This document shows, one piece after another, positions 16,139-25,342 of a stretch of DNA of 64,000 nucleotides (positions are counted from its first letter, which is position 1; each line of letters begins with the position of its first letter). The notes beneath the pieces are model-generated. The model did no database searches, was not told the origin of the DNA, and saw only the letters and a program-made list of their open reading frames with translations. This DNA is from Collinsella aerofaciens. Its GTDB lineage: Bacteria; Actinomycetota; Coriobacteriia; Coriobacteriales; Coriobacteriaceae. Made by a program: the position numbers and the translations under genes. The DNA is taken from the NCBI RefSeq assembly GCF_020181355.1, contig NZ_CP084004.1:682001-746000 (forward strand). Direction: 5' to 3'.

Positions 16139-17587
16139 ATGGCAGAATCTCGTGCGGAGCGTAAGGCTCGTCGTGCTTTGATCGAGGCGGCTGAGGGGTC
16201 GGGGGAGAAAAAATCTTCTAAGAAATCCAAGTCGTCTCTGAATGCGAAGGGTAAGTCGGCTAAGGGCAAGGCTAAGGCCAAGCGTCCCGGCTCTCGTCGG
16301 AGCGAGGATAAGGCATCTCAGACTCGCTCCAAGCGCCCGTATAAGAATCCGGTTCCGTCTGCGCGTGAGGCTGTGGATCCCAAGTCTCCCTGTTCCATCA
16401 TGAGAGCTTGTGGCGGATGCACGGCGCTCAATCGTCCTTATAAAAAGCAGTTGGCAGCTAAGCAGGCTGCTATGGAGGAGCTTTTTGCTTCGCTTTGTGA
16501 GCGTGAGGGCATTGCTGTAGATCCTATTCGTGGCATGGGTGTCACCCTGGGCGACCCGGGCAAATATCCTGCGCCGCGCGGTTTTCGCCATAAGGCCGCC
16601 ACTCCCTTTGCTCCCGGTAAGGAGGGCGCTGTCCGTTGCGGTTTCTTTGAGCGCGGCACGCACAAGATCGTTGCCGTACCCGAATGCCCCGTCGAGGCAC
16701 CGGGCGCCCGTCAGATTCTCAACGGCATCGCACGCGAAGCTGAGCGGCTGCATATTCCCGCCTTTAATGAGGACAAGCATCTTGGTTTGCTTCGCTATGC
16801 CGTCGTCCGCTGCGGTTGGCGTACCGACCAGGTCATGGTCACGCTCGTGACCGCTCAGCGCGACTTGCCGCATGCGCAGGAGTTCTTTGAGGCTGTCGCC
16901 GCACTCGATCCGCGCATCGTCACCGTCGCCCAAAACATCAACGGACGCCCCGGCAACGCCATCCTCGGCGAGGAAACCCGCATCGTGTATGGCGCCGAAT
17001 GCATGCGCGACCAGCTGCTCGGCTGCGAATTCGACATCTCCCCCACCGCGTTTTATCAGACCAACCCGCAACAGACCGAGCTGCTCTATCAGCTCGCTAT
17101 CGACGGCATGGATTTGCACCAGGGCGATGTGCTCATGGATGCCTACTGTGGCAGCGGTACCATCGGTCTTTGCGCAGCTAAAGATGCCCAGAACAAGGGT
17201 ATCGGCATTATGCTGCTCGGCGTTGAGCGCAACCCGGCGGGCATTGCCGACGCACGTCGCAATGCCGAGCTCAACGGCCTCACCCGCAGCGCTTGGTTTA
17301 TGGCCGACGACGCCACCGACTACATCCTGGATGCCGCCGACAACAACGAACGCGTCGACGTTCTTTCCATCGACCCGCCGCGCGCCGGCTCCACGCCCGA
17401 GTTCCTCGAAGCTGCCTGCGCACTTAAGCCGCGCCGCATCACCTATATCAGCTGCAACCCCGTGACCCAAGAGCGCGACCTGCACCAGCTCCTCGACGGA
17501 GGCTATCGCCTGCTCAAGATCACGCCAGTCGACATGTTCCCTCACACCGACCACACCGAAACCGTAGCGGTCCTCGAACGCCGCTAA
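16139..17587 (+). CDS. rlmD: 23S rRNA (uracil-C5)-methyltransferase, RlmD/RumA-like
   Basis: A 482-residue TrmA/RlmD-family RNA methyltransferase. A Lys/Ser-rich basic tail (1-75) replaces the TRAM domain found in many members. An iron-sulfur cluster motif follows, with Cys85, Cys91 and Cys94 (ACGGC), and a further cysteine lies in PECPV. The SAM-binding motif is DAYCGSGTIGL (about 337-347), DPPRAG is the catalytic loop, and SCNP holds the nucleophilic cysteine (about 440). It methylates a uridine in 23S rRNA (position 1939 in E. coli RlmD); which uridine here is inferred. The ATG at 16139 follows GTGGGG. A terminator lies downstream. Confidence 0.88.
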   Translation: MAESRAERKARRALIEAAEGSGEKKSSKKSKSSLNAKGKSAKGKAKAKRPGSRRSEDKASQTRSKRPYKNPVPSAREAVDPKSPCSIMRACGGCTALNRPYKKQLAAKQAAMEELFASLCEREGIAVDPIRGMGVTLGDPGKYPAPRGFRHKAATPFAPGKEGAVRCGFFERGTHKIVAVPECPVEAPGARQILNGIAREAERLHIPAFNEDKHLGLLRYAVVRCGWRTDQVMVTLVTAQRDLPHAQEFFEAVAALDPRIVTVAQNINGRPGNAILGEETRIVYGAECMRDQLLGCEFDISPTAFYQTNPQQTELLYQLAIDGMDLHQGDVLMDAYCGSGTIGLCAAKDAQNKGIGIMLLGVERNPAGIADARRNAELNGLTRSAWFMADDATDYILDAADNNERVDVLSIDPPRAGSTPEFLEAACALKPRRITYISCNPVTQERDLHQLLDGGYRLLKITPVDMFPHTDHTETVAVLERR

Positions 17588-17615
17588 CCAACCTCAGTAG
17601 ATTTTTGGGACAAGA

Positions 17616-17645
17616 AAGGGGGCGACCCGCCTGGGCCGCCCCCTT
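17616..17645. terminator. Terminator between rlmD and the PHP gene
   Basis: AAGGGGGCG (17616-17624) pairs with CGCCCCCTT (17637-17645) between two convergent genes. Confidence 0.7.
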
Positions 17646-17665
17646 CGCTTGGTTTATAAACTCCG

Positions 17666-18487
17666 CTACATCCCATTGCGCAGATCGCACACGCCGGCTG
17701 CCGCCATCTCGCACAGCAGCGTCTCGCGGTCGCGCGTCACGATCAAATCCAGTGGGAAGTGAATCTCGTCGAGCATCTTGCGCGCGTGATCGAGCTTGCC
17801 AATGGCCATGCCAATGTGGGCATCGGTCGACACGCCAATGCCCACGCCCAGCTCGGCGCAGCGCTCGGCAATCTTGCGGCATACGGCCCAATGCTCAGTG
17901 TCGACACCGTGTTCAAGACTATGGTTGTTGATCTCGATAATCTTGTGCTTGGCCTTAGCTGCCAACAGCACCTCGTCGATATCGAACGGCACGCCCGAAC
18001 GCCCCGTGTGACCCAGCATGAACACCTTGGGGTGCTCCAGGGCATTGATATACATCTCGGTCGTCTGGGCCAGCGTCGCGCCCTCAGCAATCTGCGGATT
18101 ATGCACGCTCGCAACCAAATAATCCAAATTACGCGTAACCAAATCGAACAGCGAATGCTGACGGCTGTACGAATCGCCGGCAATATCGAGCGTGACAGGA
18201 GTGTCCTCGCCAAACAGGCTTCCGTCCAGCGAAACGATATCGGCCTCGGCACCACGCAGCACCAGCACGCCGCTCCAAATGCGCGGCCAGATATCCTGGT
18301 TGATAAAGAACTGGTAACTGCGCAGGTCATTGGGGCAAGCCGTAACCATAGAGCTCAAATGGTCGGCAGATCCGAGCACCTGCAGACCACGCTCTGCCGC
18401 CCAGTACACATTCTCCTCAATGGTCGAATATGCATGCGCAGAGAACATCGTATGGGTATGAATGTCACAAGAAAGCAGGTAGGGCAT
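17666..18487 (-). CDS. PHP-domain phosphatase (YcdX-like)
   Basis: A 273-residue PHP-superfamily metal-dependent hydrolase. The N-terminal DIHTHTMFSAHAYST (8-22) gives the first metal ligands (His10, His12). Further ligands are in SADHLS (about 40-45), VASVHN (about 130-135), EINNHS and STDAHIG (about 230). The length and pattern match YcdX-type phosphatases, which are trinuclear zinc enzymes; a histidinol-phosphatase role is possible but no his genes are nearby. The ATG at 18487 follows AAGGAGA. It is convergent with rlmD and lies downstream of the aminotransferase on the same strand. Confidence 0.88.
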   Translation of the reverse strand: MPYLLSCDIHTHTMFSAHAYSTIEENVYWAAERGLQVLGSADHLSSMVTACPNDLRSYQFFINQDIWPRIWSGVLVLRGAEADIVSLDGSLFGEDTPVTLDIAGDSYSRQHSLFDLVTRNLDYLVASVHNPQIAEGATLAQTTEMYINALEHPKVFMLGHTGRSGVPFDIDEVLLAAKAKHKIIEINNHSLEHGVDTEHWAVCRKIAERCAELGVGIGVSTDAHIGMAIGKLDHARKMLDEIHFPLDLIVTRDRETLLCEMAAAGVCDLRNGM

Positions 18488-18614
18488 CAGGTCTCCTTAT
18501 CTGGCACGGCCGTCGCTTATATTCATTGTACGCATAGCCTTCGATAGTCGTAAAACCACTCCATCCCAAAGACACAACGTCCATGACAACGGGGTCCGGC
18601 TTAACACCAAACCC

Positions 18615-18630
18615 CGTTTCACGTAAAACA
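18615..18630. promoter_or_regulatory. Candidate parS centromere site
   Basis: CGTTTCACGTAAAACA matches the ParB-binding consensus TGTTTCACGTGAAACA at 14 of 16 positions. It lies in a non-coding gap of 165 bp. A similar site is at 63364, next to the parB end. Confidence 0.6.
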
Positions 18631-18652
18631 TTGTAGGCAGAGCGCTTTACTT

Positions 18653-19837
18653 TTAACGATACTCGTCCGCCAACTGTTTCCAAGCGGGTAGCGAATTGAC
18701 AATCGTTTCGTAGCTCACGCAATAGCCCAGGCGGAACCAACCCGGCATACCAAAGCTGTCCGAGGGAACCGCAAGCAACTCATACTTCTTTGCGCGCTCG
18801 CAAAACGCATTCGCATCGGGCTCCAATGCTTTCACCCATAGGTAGAACGCGCCATCCGGCTCAACATAGGTGTAGCCATACTCCGCTAGTGCGTCGGTAA
18901 GCGCGGTGCGGTTGCGTGCATAGGCCTCAACGTCACTCGGCTCATCGATGCAGTCGATAATTACGCGCTGAAAGAGCGCCGGCGCGCACACGAAGCCCAG
19001 CGTACGGGCGGCACCGGCAACGGCCGGCATCAGACGGGCAGCCTGCGGATTGGTGTTGGGAACCAAGATCCACCCCACGCGCTCACCCGGCAGCGACAGC
19101 GACTTGGAATACGAGTAGCACACGATGGTGTGCTCGTAGATCGAGGGCACCCAAGGCACCTCGGCACCGTACACGATCTCGCGGTACGGCTCATCCGAGA
19201 TGAGCATAATCGGATTCTCGGGATCGCGCTGAGCGTTGGCCTCGCGCAGAACATTGGCCAGTCGCGTCAGCGTGTCGCGCGTATATACGGCACCGGTCGG
19301 GTTGTTGGGCGAGTCGATAATGACGGCTGCCGTCTTGTCGGTGATCGCCTTGAATACGTTATCCACGCTCAGCTGGAATGTGTCCTCGTTGGCAAGCGCC
19401 TCGACACACGTGCAGCCGGCCTTCTCAATCCAAACGCGATACTCCGGAAAGTACGGGGCGATAACAATAACCTCGTCGCCCGGATTCGTAACGGCGTTGA
19501 GCGCGCAGGTGAGCGAAGCCGCGGCACCCACCGTCATAAAGACGTCTTTGCCCTCATAGCTCGTACCAAAGCGGCGGTTGAGCGATTCGGCCACAGCGGC
19601 ACGACATTGCGGCAGGCCCGGTGCGGGCGTGTAGCCGTGCAGCTGGTCGCTCGGCAGCTCCAGGGCCTTCTTAATGGACTCCGCCACAGCAGCGGGTGCC
19701 GGAACGCTCGGATTGCCCAGCGAAAAATCGAATACGTTTTCCGCACCGATCTGCGCCTTGCGCTCAAGGCCATAGCTAAAAATCTCACGGATGATGGAGC
19801 TTTCCGCACCGCGAGCATACATAGTTTCGTTGATCAT
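18653..19837 (-). CDS. Pyridoxal-phosphate-dependent aminotransferase (class I/II, AspC-like)
   Basis: A 394-residue fold-type I aminotransferase. Conserved elements are the substrate loop SLGNPSVPAP (about 35-44), the cofactor-stacking region, DSPNNPTGAVY (about 176-186), the ISDEPYRE aspartate/tyrosine pair (about 212-219), the PLP lysine in YSYSKSLSLPGERVGW (about 240-255) and the C-terminal FRLGYC arginine. It most likely uses aspartate or another amino acid with 2-oxoglutarate. Substrate choice cannot be read. The ATG at 19837 follows AAGGGGAA; a longer frame upstream would run into a REP palindrome and is rejected. Confidence 0.92.
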   Translation of the reverse strand: MINETMYARGAESSIIREIFSYGLERKAQIGAENVFDFSLGNPSVPAPAAVAESIKKALELPSDQLHGYTPAPGLPQCRAAVAESLNRRFGTSYEGKDVFMTVGAAASLTCALNAVTNPGDEVIVIAPYFPEYRVWIEKAGCTCVEALANEDTFQLSVDNVFKAITDKTAAVIIDSPNNPTGAVYTRDTLTRLANVLREANAQRDPENPIMLISDEPYREIVYGAEVPWVPSIYEHTIVCYSYSKSLSLPGERVGWILVPNTNPQAARLMPAVAGAARTLGFVCAPALFQRVIIDCIDEPSDVEAYARNRTALTDALAEYGYTYVEPDGAFYLWVKALEPDANAFCERAKKYELLAVPSDSFGMPGWFRLGYCVSYETIVNSLPAWKQLADEYR

Positions 19838-19897
19838 CTGTTCCCCTTTCGCATAGGCGCTATTGTACGCTTTAGCCGAGCAAAGTGCCGCAGCAAT

Positions 19898-19957
19898 GTT
19901 GATTGGGGACAGACTTAAATGCGTGAAAACGCTCATTTAAGTCTGTCCCCAATCAAC
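19898..19957. repeat. REP-like palindrome (GGGGACAG type)
   Basis: A 24-bp perfect inverted repeat (19898-19921 with 19934-19957; arm starts GTTGATTGGGGACAG) surrounds a short centre that can pair further (GCGT-gaaa-ACGC). It lies upstream of the aminotransferase and next to the ftsH terminator. GGGGACAG palindromes are typical of RAYT-type REP sequences. Confidence 0.8.
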
Positions 19958-19983
19958 AGACGGCCCCATATCGCTCAAAAGAA

Positions 19984-20015
19984 AAAGCCTCCGCAGGTTT
20001 CCCCGCGGAGGCTTT
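19984..20015 (-). terminator. Terminator of ftsH
   Basis: AAAGCCTCCGC pairs with GCGGAGGCTTT; on the minus strand the stem is followed by a T-rich run (CTTTTTCTTTT). Confidence 0.85.
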
Positions 20016-20026
20016 CGCCACAGAGA

Positions 20027-22162
20027 CTATTTGTCGGCGTCGGTGTCGGCATCGACGACGGCATGGTCATCGTCAGCATCATCGGATGCGGCTTCGGCAT
20101 CCTCCTGCATGGCCGCCTGCGCAAAGGCCGCGGCATCAGCCGCCAGCTCCTCCTCGCTCATTCGAGGCACGCGCTTCTTGGTCGGCATGCCGGCCGCCTT
20201 GGCATTGCGCTCCTCCTTGGCCGCCAGGATATCGCCCTCGCGCTCAAGGTAGGCATTCCACTCGTTGTCGAGCAGGGCGTTCACGGCGTCGCCCTCGACG
20301 GTCTCGCGCTCAAGCAGCACCTTCGCCATCAGATCGAGCTGATCGCGACGGGCGTCCAGAATCTCGACCGCACGACGATGGGCCTCACGCATAATGCGCT
20401 GGACCTCGATATCGATGCGGCGCGCCGTCTCCTCGGAGTAATCCTGGTGATCGGCGTAATCGCGACCAAGGAACACCTGATGTTGCGCCTCGCCAAACAC
20501 TTGCGTGCCCAGCTCCTCGCTCATGCCCAGGCGCGTGACCATCTCGCGCGCCATCTTGGTTGCGCGCTCCAGATCGTTGCTCGCGCCCGACGTGATGTCA
20601 TCGCACATGAGCTCCTCGGCAACGCGACCGCCCAAAAACACGGCGAGCTCGTCGAGCATCTCGTTCTTGGTCTTGAGGAAGTGGTCCTCCTGCGGAAGCT
20701 GCAGCGTGTAGCCCAGCGCCTGGCCGCGGCTGACGATCGAGATCTTGTGGACCGGATCGGAGTGCTCCAGGATGTGACCCACCAGGGCGTGACCGCTCTC
20801 GTGGTAGGCAATCGTGGTGCGCTCGGCCTCGGTCATCACGCGACCCTTGCGCTGCGGTCCGGCAATCACGCGCTCCATCGATTCCTCGACCTCGTCCATC
20901 GAGATCACGGAACGATGGCGGCGGGCAGCCAACAGCGCAGACTCGTTGAGCAGATTTGCCAGATCGGCACCAGTGAAGCCAACGGTCATCTGGGCGAGCT
21001 TCTCAAACTTAACGTCCTCGTCCATCGGCTTGTTCTCGGCATGCACGCGCAAGATCTGCTCGCGGCCCTTCACATCCGGACGGTCGACCGTAACCTGACG
21101 GTCAAAACGACCGGGACGCAGCAGCGCCGGATCCAGAATGTCGGGGCGGTTGGTGGCGGCGATCAGGATGACCGACTCGCTTTCCTCAAAGCCGTCCATC
21201 TCGACCAGCAGCTGGTTGAGCGTCTGCTCGCGCTCGTCGTGACCGCCGCCCAAGCCAGCTCCGCGCTGACGTCCCACGGCATCGATCTCATCGATGAAGA
21301 TGATCGACGGGGCCTGGGACTTGGCCTCCTTAAAGAGGTCACGCACACGGCTGGCGCCGACACCTACGAACATCTCGACAAAGTCGGAACCCGAGATGCT
21401 AAAGAACGGCACGCCCGCCTCGCCGGCAACGGCCTTGGCCAGCAGCGTTTTACCGGTGCCCGGAGGGCCAACCAGCAACACGCCACGCGGGATCTTGGCG
21501 CCCAGCTTGCGATAGCGATCCGGATCGCTCAAAAAGTCACGGATCTCCTCGAGCTCCTCGACTGCCTCGTCCACTCCGGCAACGTCTTCAAACTTGACCT
21601 TGGGGCGTGTGGCCTCGTTGGTCTTGGCGTTGGTCTTGCCAAACTGCATGTTCCTGTTGTTGGCGCCCATCATCTGGCGCATAAAGTAGAACATGATGGC
21701 GATAAGGGCGATCGTCGGAAGCACACTCATCGCCAAGTCGCCCCAAAAATCGGGATCGCTGGTGTTGACGATGTACTTGGTATCGGGGTGCTCCGCCATG
21801 AGCTCGGCAAGCGAATCGGAGCCGACATAGGTCGAAGAGAAGCTCTTGAGCTCGCTCGTATCGCCCTTGTCCTTTTTTGTCTTCCAGTAATGACCCGTCA
21901 CGCTTCCGTCTTGAACCGTATAGGTCAGATCTTCGACGCAATCCTGCTTGATGGCGCTGACCATCTCGCTCGTCGCGAGCTTAACGGTATTGCTGGAGCT
22001 GGCAAAGCCGGAACCCATATTAAAGAAGGCATAGCCCAGAAGCGCGCAAGCCAAAAGAAAATACAGCCAGCCCGTACGCGTGGGCTTCTTGCCTCCGGGC
22101 ATCCCCGGGATCTTAGGCTCCCGGGGAGTCTGGGAATTGTTATCGTTATGGTCGTCGGGCAT
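20027..22162 (-). CDS. ftsH: ATP-dependent zinc metalloprotease FtsH
   Basis: A 711-residue membrane AAA+ protease of usual layout. One membrane segment lies at about 32-50 and a second at about 143-162, with an extracytoplasmic segment between. The AAA+ module has Walker A GPPGTGKT (232-239), Walker B IIFIDEID (287-294), the pore loop [11 protein letters not shown] and the SRH with [20 protein letters not shown]. The zinc-binding motif is HESGH (454-458). The C-terminus (about 650-711) is a long acidic and Ala-rich tail. It degrades membrane and short-lived proteins. The gene starts one base after hpt, and the tilS-hpt-ftsH order is conserved in many bacteria. Confidence 0.98.
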   Translation of the reverse strand: MPDDHNDNNSQTPREPKIPGMPGGKKPTRTGWLYFLLACALLGYAFFNMGSGFASSSNTVKLATSEMVSAIKQDCVEDLTYTVQDGSVTGHYWKTKKDKGDTSELKSFSSTYVGSDSLAELMAEHPDTKYIVNTSDPDFWGDLAMSVLPTIALIAIMFYFMRQMMGANNRNMQFGKTNAKTNEATRPKVKFEDVAGVDEAVEELEEIRDFLSDPDRYRKLGAKIPRGVLLVGPPGTGKTLLAKAVAGEAGVPFFSISGSDFVEMFVGVGASRVRDLFKEAKSQAPSIIFIDEIDAVGRQRGAGLGGGHDEREQTLNQLLVEMDGFEESESVILIAATNRPDILDPALLRPGRFDRQVTVDRPDVKGREQILRVHAENKPMDEDVKFEKLAQMTVGFTGADLANLLNESALLAARRHRSVISMDEVEESMERVIAGPQRKGRVMTEAERTTIAYHESGHALVGHILEHSDPVHKISIVSRGQALGYTLQLPQEDHFLKTKNEMLDELAVFLGGRVAEELMCDDITSGASNDLERATKMAREMVTRLGMSEELGTQVFGEAQHQVFLGRDYADHQDYSEETARRIDIEVQRIMREAHRRAVEILDARRDQLDLMAKVLLERETVEGDAVNALLDNEWNAYLEREGDILAAKEERNAKAAGMPTKKRVPRMSEEELAADAAAFAQAAMQEDAEAASDDADDDHAVVDADTDADK

Positions 22163-22163
22163 C

Positions 22164-22712
22164 TTACGAATAAACCTCCGGTTTCAAAATGCCCAGATAC
22201 GGAAGGTTACGATAGCGCTCGGCATAGTCGAGGCCGTAGCCCACCACAAAGGCATCGGGGCAATGGGTTCCAACATACTTGGGCGTGATGGCCGAGGTGC
22301 GGTCCTCAACGTCCTTCCACAGGAAGGCAGCGACCTCCAGCGAAGCGGGCTTGCGGCTCTCGAGGTTCTTCATCAGGTACTTGAGGGTCAGGCCCGAGTC
22401 CAGAATGTCCTCGACGATCAGCACGTCGCGACCACGGATGTCGATATCCAGATCCTTAATGATACGCACGATGCCCGAAGACTTCACACCGTCGCCATAG
22501 CTCGAAACAGCCATGAAATCGATGTTGGTCGGTAGCTCAATCTTGCGCATCAGGTCGCCCATAAAGACAACGGCACCGCGCAGAACCGCGATCAGCACCA
22601 GATCCTTACCCGCGTAGTCGCGAGTGATCTCCTCGCCCAGGCGAGAAACGATGCCGTCGATATCCTCCTGCGTAAACAGAACCTTCTCGATATCCGGATG
22701 TTGAGAAGCCAT
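22164..22712 (-). CDS. hpt: Hypoxanthine phosphoribosyltransferase
   Basis: A 182-residue type I phosphoribosyltransferase of normal HPRT length. It converts hypoxanthine (and usually guanine) plus PRPP to the nucleotide in purine salvage. The PRPP loop is VLIVEDILDSGLTLKYL (about 97-113) and the N-terminal part has the VLRGAVVFMGDLMRKI pattern. FVVGYGLDYAERYRNLPYLG near the C-terminus (about 155-174) is typical of bacterial HPRT. The ATG at 22712 has an AAGG upstream. It ends one base before ftsH begins, so the two are likely one transcript. Confidence 0.97.
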   Translation of the reverse strand: MASQHPDIEKVLFTQEDIDGIVSRLGEEITRDYAGKDLVLIAVLRGAVVFMGDLMRKIELPTNIDFMAVSSYGDGVKSSGIVRIIKDLDIDIRGRDVLIVEDILDSGLTLKYLMKNLESRKPASLEVAAFLWKDVEDRTSAITPKYVGTHCPDAFVVGYGLDYAERYRNLPYLGILKPEVYS

Positions 22713-22860
22713 GACAACCCTTTCTTGTGCTTAATCGCCCACACACCGCCGTATGGACGCGAACTACACATTCTAGCAGCGCACGGGGTATATTTTCCAG
22801 CCCGCGCACCATCAGCGCGGGAATACCGTCAACGCCGCACAGAATAGCTGGCGTAGGACG

Positions 22861-24402
22861 CTATTCCGCATCGACCACACGAAGCAGATATGCCACGCGC
22901 GTTGCGGCCGTGCACTTAAAACGCTCGTCCGCGCGAACTCCGGCGACCCACACCACGGCACCTCCCGGCGCCGTCCTCACCATGGGCACGCCGGCGCGCT
23001 CGGAAACGGGAATGCGAGCCTCGCCTAGCAAGTCGGATACTTTCTTGCTTCGGCCACTCATCCCTAACGGGCACATCACGTCTCCCGGTGCGGGACCGTC
23101 CACCCACAGGCGCGCCAATCGCGCCTCGACAGGGATCTTGCCACGCGAGCCCGCCAGGATCCGCTCACTATCGCTGTCGGCAAAACCCAGGGCAGCCGCG
23201 TCTACCAAAGCTGTCACTTCCCCGGCAGCCGCAAGCTCACGGGCGCGACGCACGATATCGCATCCCGGCTCAACGGCCATCGGTTCTGTGACCAGCATAC
23301 GTCCCCCGCCCAACGGCAAACGACCGGGTACGGTAACCCAGTCCGCGACCAGGCCCTCGCGAGCCGCCGGCGCCTTAAACGCCAGCATGCCAAACTCAAT
23401 GCGTGCGTCAATCCCCGCCGGAAGCGTGACCGAGCCGGCGCCCTCGGCAACGCAGGAAAGGACTCGCTCCACATGTCGCATCTCTGGACGAGCGTCCGGA
23501 TCGATGCGCTTAATCGCCAGTCGCACGATGCGCCGCGCGATTACCACCTCGGCCGCAGCAAGGCGTCTGGCATCGAGCACTAGCGCGCCCGCCGCCTCCT
23601 TGCGCAGGCAGCTTCGAAACGCCTGCGCCGACAGCTGGGATAGAAACGCGTCTTCGTCACCCAAGATCTCACAGGCGGCGCCAATCGTCTTGCACACGCT
23701 CGCATTACGCTGTGCCACCACTGGCATTACCCGATGGCGCACGTAGTTTCGCAGATACGAGATATCCTCATTGCTCTCGTCTTCACGCCACGGCTGACCA
23801 TGTACCTGTAGATAGCCCACAAGCTCGCCATGAGTTAGGTCGAGCAAGGGACGCACCACGATATTCCTCCGGCGAGGAATGCTCGATAGACCAGCGGGCC
23901 CCGAACCCTTAATCGCGTTCATCAAAAACGTTTCCGCGCGATCCGAAGACGTGTGCGCGGTGCAGATACGAGCCGCCGTTCGCGGTGCCCCCGTCTGGGC
24001 GCAGAGTTCGCGAACATACCTCCGCGCCGCGGCATAGCGCACCTCGCGGGCCGCGGCCTCAATATTGCCCGACTCCCCATCAAAATAAGCGTGCTCCACA
24101 CACAGCGGTAAACCATATTGCGCGCAGAGCTCACGCACAAAGGCCTCGTCGCCATCGGACGCCTTGCCGCGCAGATGATGGTTTACATGCAGCACGTGCA
24201 GTCGCTCGCGCGCGATGGGAGCTACACCACGCCCATCCTGAATATCCAACTTTGATGTGCACGCCATAAGAAGCAGTGCCGTCGAGTCCGCACCACCTGA
24301 TACCATGAGCACCACGGGGGCAGCCGTCTGCCGCGTTGCCAGAGCTTTATCATCAGCCCACGATGCAGCATGGTGTCCATAATGCTGAGATACCGTTGGC
24401 AT
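22861..24402 (-). CDS. tilS: tRNA(Ile)-lysidine synthase
   Basis: A 513-residue PP-loop enzyme. SGGADS (35-40) is the ATP-pyrophosphatase loop; HVNHHLRGKASDGDEAFVRELC (about 73-94) and RICTAHTSSDRAETFLMN (about 140-157) are characteristic. It converts the wobble cytidine of the tRNA-Ile CAU anticodon to lysidine, so that AUA is read as Ile. The C-terminal ~200 residues are the helical and substrate-binding parts, somewhat divergent. The ATG at 24402 is only 48 bp from the divergent MBL-hydrolase start. The next gene, hpt, follows after a 148-bp gap. Confidence 0.93.
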   Translation of the reverse strand: MPTVSQHYGHHAASWADDKALATRQTAAPVVLMVSGGADSTALLLMACTSKLDIQDGRGVAPIARERLHVLHVNHHLRGKASDGDEAFVRELCAQYGLPLCVEHAYFDGESGNIEAAAREVRYAAARRYVRELCAQTGAPRTAARICTAHTSSDRAETFLMNAIKGSGPAGLSSIPRRRNIVVRPLLDLTHGELVGYLQVHGQPWREDESNEDISYLRNYVRHRVMPVVAQRNASVCKTIGAACEILGDEDAFLSQLSAQAFRSCLRKEAAGALVLDARRLAAAEVVIARRIVRLAIKRIDPDARPEMRHVERVLSCVAEGAGSVTLPAGIDARIEFGMLAFKAPAAREGLVADWVTVPGRLPLGGGRMLVTEPMAVEPGCDIVRRARELAAAGEVTALVDAAALGFADSDSERILAGSRGKIPVEARLARLWVDGPAPGDVMCPLGMSGRSKKVSDLLGEARIPVSERAGVPMVRTAPGGAVVWVAGVRADERFKCTAATRVAYLLRVVDAE

Positions 24403-24450
24403 TTGCTTCCTCCTCTATTCGTTCGCACCCATTGTATCCTTTGGAATCTT

Positions 24451-25260
24451 ATGTCTCGTCTGCACCTTCATATCCTTGGCAGCGGCTCAAAAGGCAACTG
24501 CGCGCTCATCGAAGGCCCCCGGGGGCTCATCATGATTGACGACGGTCTTTCTCGCCGCGAGACATTAAAGCGCATGGCAGAACTGGGGCTCTCGGCAGAC
24601 AACGTCTCGGCTCTTCTCATTACTCATGAGCATAGCGATCACATCAAGGGTCTCGATGTCTGGTGCAAGCACTGGCACGGCCCCCTCTTTGCCAGCAGGG
24701 GCACACTTTCGAGCAAAGAAAATCTTTCGCATCTGCCTGTCGAGGAATTCGATCCCGGTGACACCCTATCCATTACCGGCATCCACGTGCAAACCTACTC
24801 AACATCACACGATGTCATCAATCCAGTCGGCTATCGATTCGATGCCCTCGATGATTCCATCGGCATTGCCACCGACACCGGAGAGCTATCGAGCCAAGCC
24901 ATGAACACCCTCAAAGATTGTCGAGTCCTCGCGCTCGAAAGCAACCACGATGTGACTATGCTGCGCGAGGGAGAATATCCCCGCTTTCTTCAGAAGCGCA
25001 TCCTGTCTGCAAGGGGACACCTCTCCAACGACCAAGCCGCCGAAGCCGCGCGCGAACTTGTTACCGATCGCACCGAACAGCTCATTGCCATGCATATCAG
25101 CCAAGACAACAATCGTCCGAGCCTTACCGTCAAAAGCTATGCCAAAGCTCTAGCCGCAACCCTGGATGACGAGCTCGGCAGCTCCGCCACCCTTCTCCAA
25201 GGATCGCGAAAACTCTCGATACGCCCCGCAAGCCAGTATCGGCCAGCAACCATTCAATAG
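24451..25260 (+). CDS. MBL-fold metallo-hydrolase (YycJ/WalJ-like)
   Basis: A 269-residue metallo-beta-lactamase-fold protein. The metal site reads THEHSDHIKG (about 53-62), followed by STSHDV (about 111-116), ATDTGE and ALESNHD (about 149-155), and a final MHISQDNN. It starts with the family pattern LHILGSGSKGNCALIEG. YycJ/WalJ relatives are often linked to WalKR and are implicated in exonuclease or cell-wall-linked processes; no walKR adjacency occurs here. The ATG at 24451 is preferred because the longer frame overlaps the divergent tilS start. A terminator follows. Confidence 0.9.
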   Translation: MSRLHLHILGSGSKGNCALIEGPRGLIMIDDGLSRRETLKRMAELGLSADNVSALLITHEHSDHIKGLDVWCKHWHGPLFASRGTLSSKENLSHLPVEEFDPGDTLSITGIHVQTYSTSHDVINPVGYRFDALDDSIGIATDTGELSSQAMNTLKDCRVLALESNHDVTMLREGEYPRFLQKRILSARGHLSNDQAAEAARELVTDRTEQLIAMHISQDNNRPSLTVKSYAKALAATLDDELGSSATLLQGSRKLSIRPASQYRPATIQ

Positions 25261-25274
25261 ACTGTCCTAAACAG

Positions 25275-25310
25275 CAAAAGGGGCCGGGAATCGCTTCCCA
25301 GCCCCTTTTG
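25275..25310. terminator. Bidirectional terminator, MBL hydrolase / hsp20
   Basis: CAAAAGGGGCCGGGAA-tcgc-TTCCCAGCCCCTTTTG, a 16-bp stem with one mismatch between convergent genes, with T-runs on both strands. Confidence 0.85.
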
Positions 25311-25342
25311 TTGTCTTTTAATAGCGAAGAACACCAACGAAG

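Noticed and set aside
15962-17554. 530-codon minus-strand frame opposite rlmD
   Set aside because: Antisense shadow; its start is inside the REPIN-like element and no family fits.
18465-18740. 91-codon minus-strand frame between the PHP and aminotransferase genes
   Set aside because: It overlaps the end of the aminotransferase in another frame and has no good ribosome-binding site. It contains the parS-like site and shows no family.
19919-22288. 789-codon open frame opposite ftsH and hpt
   Set aside because: Antisense shadow of two certain genes; it also starts inside the REP palindrome.
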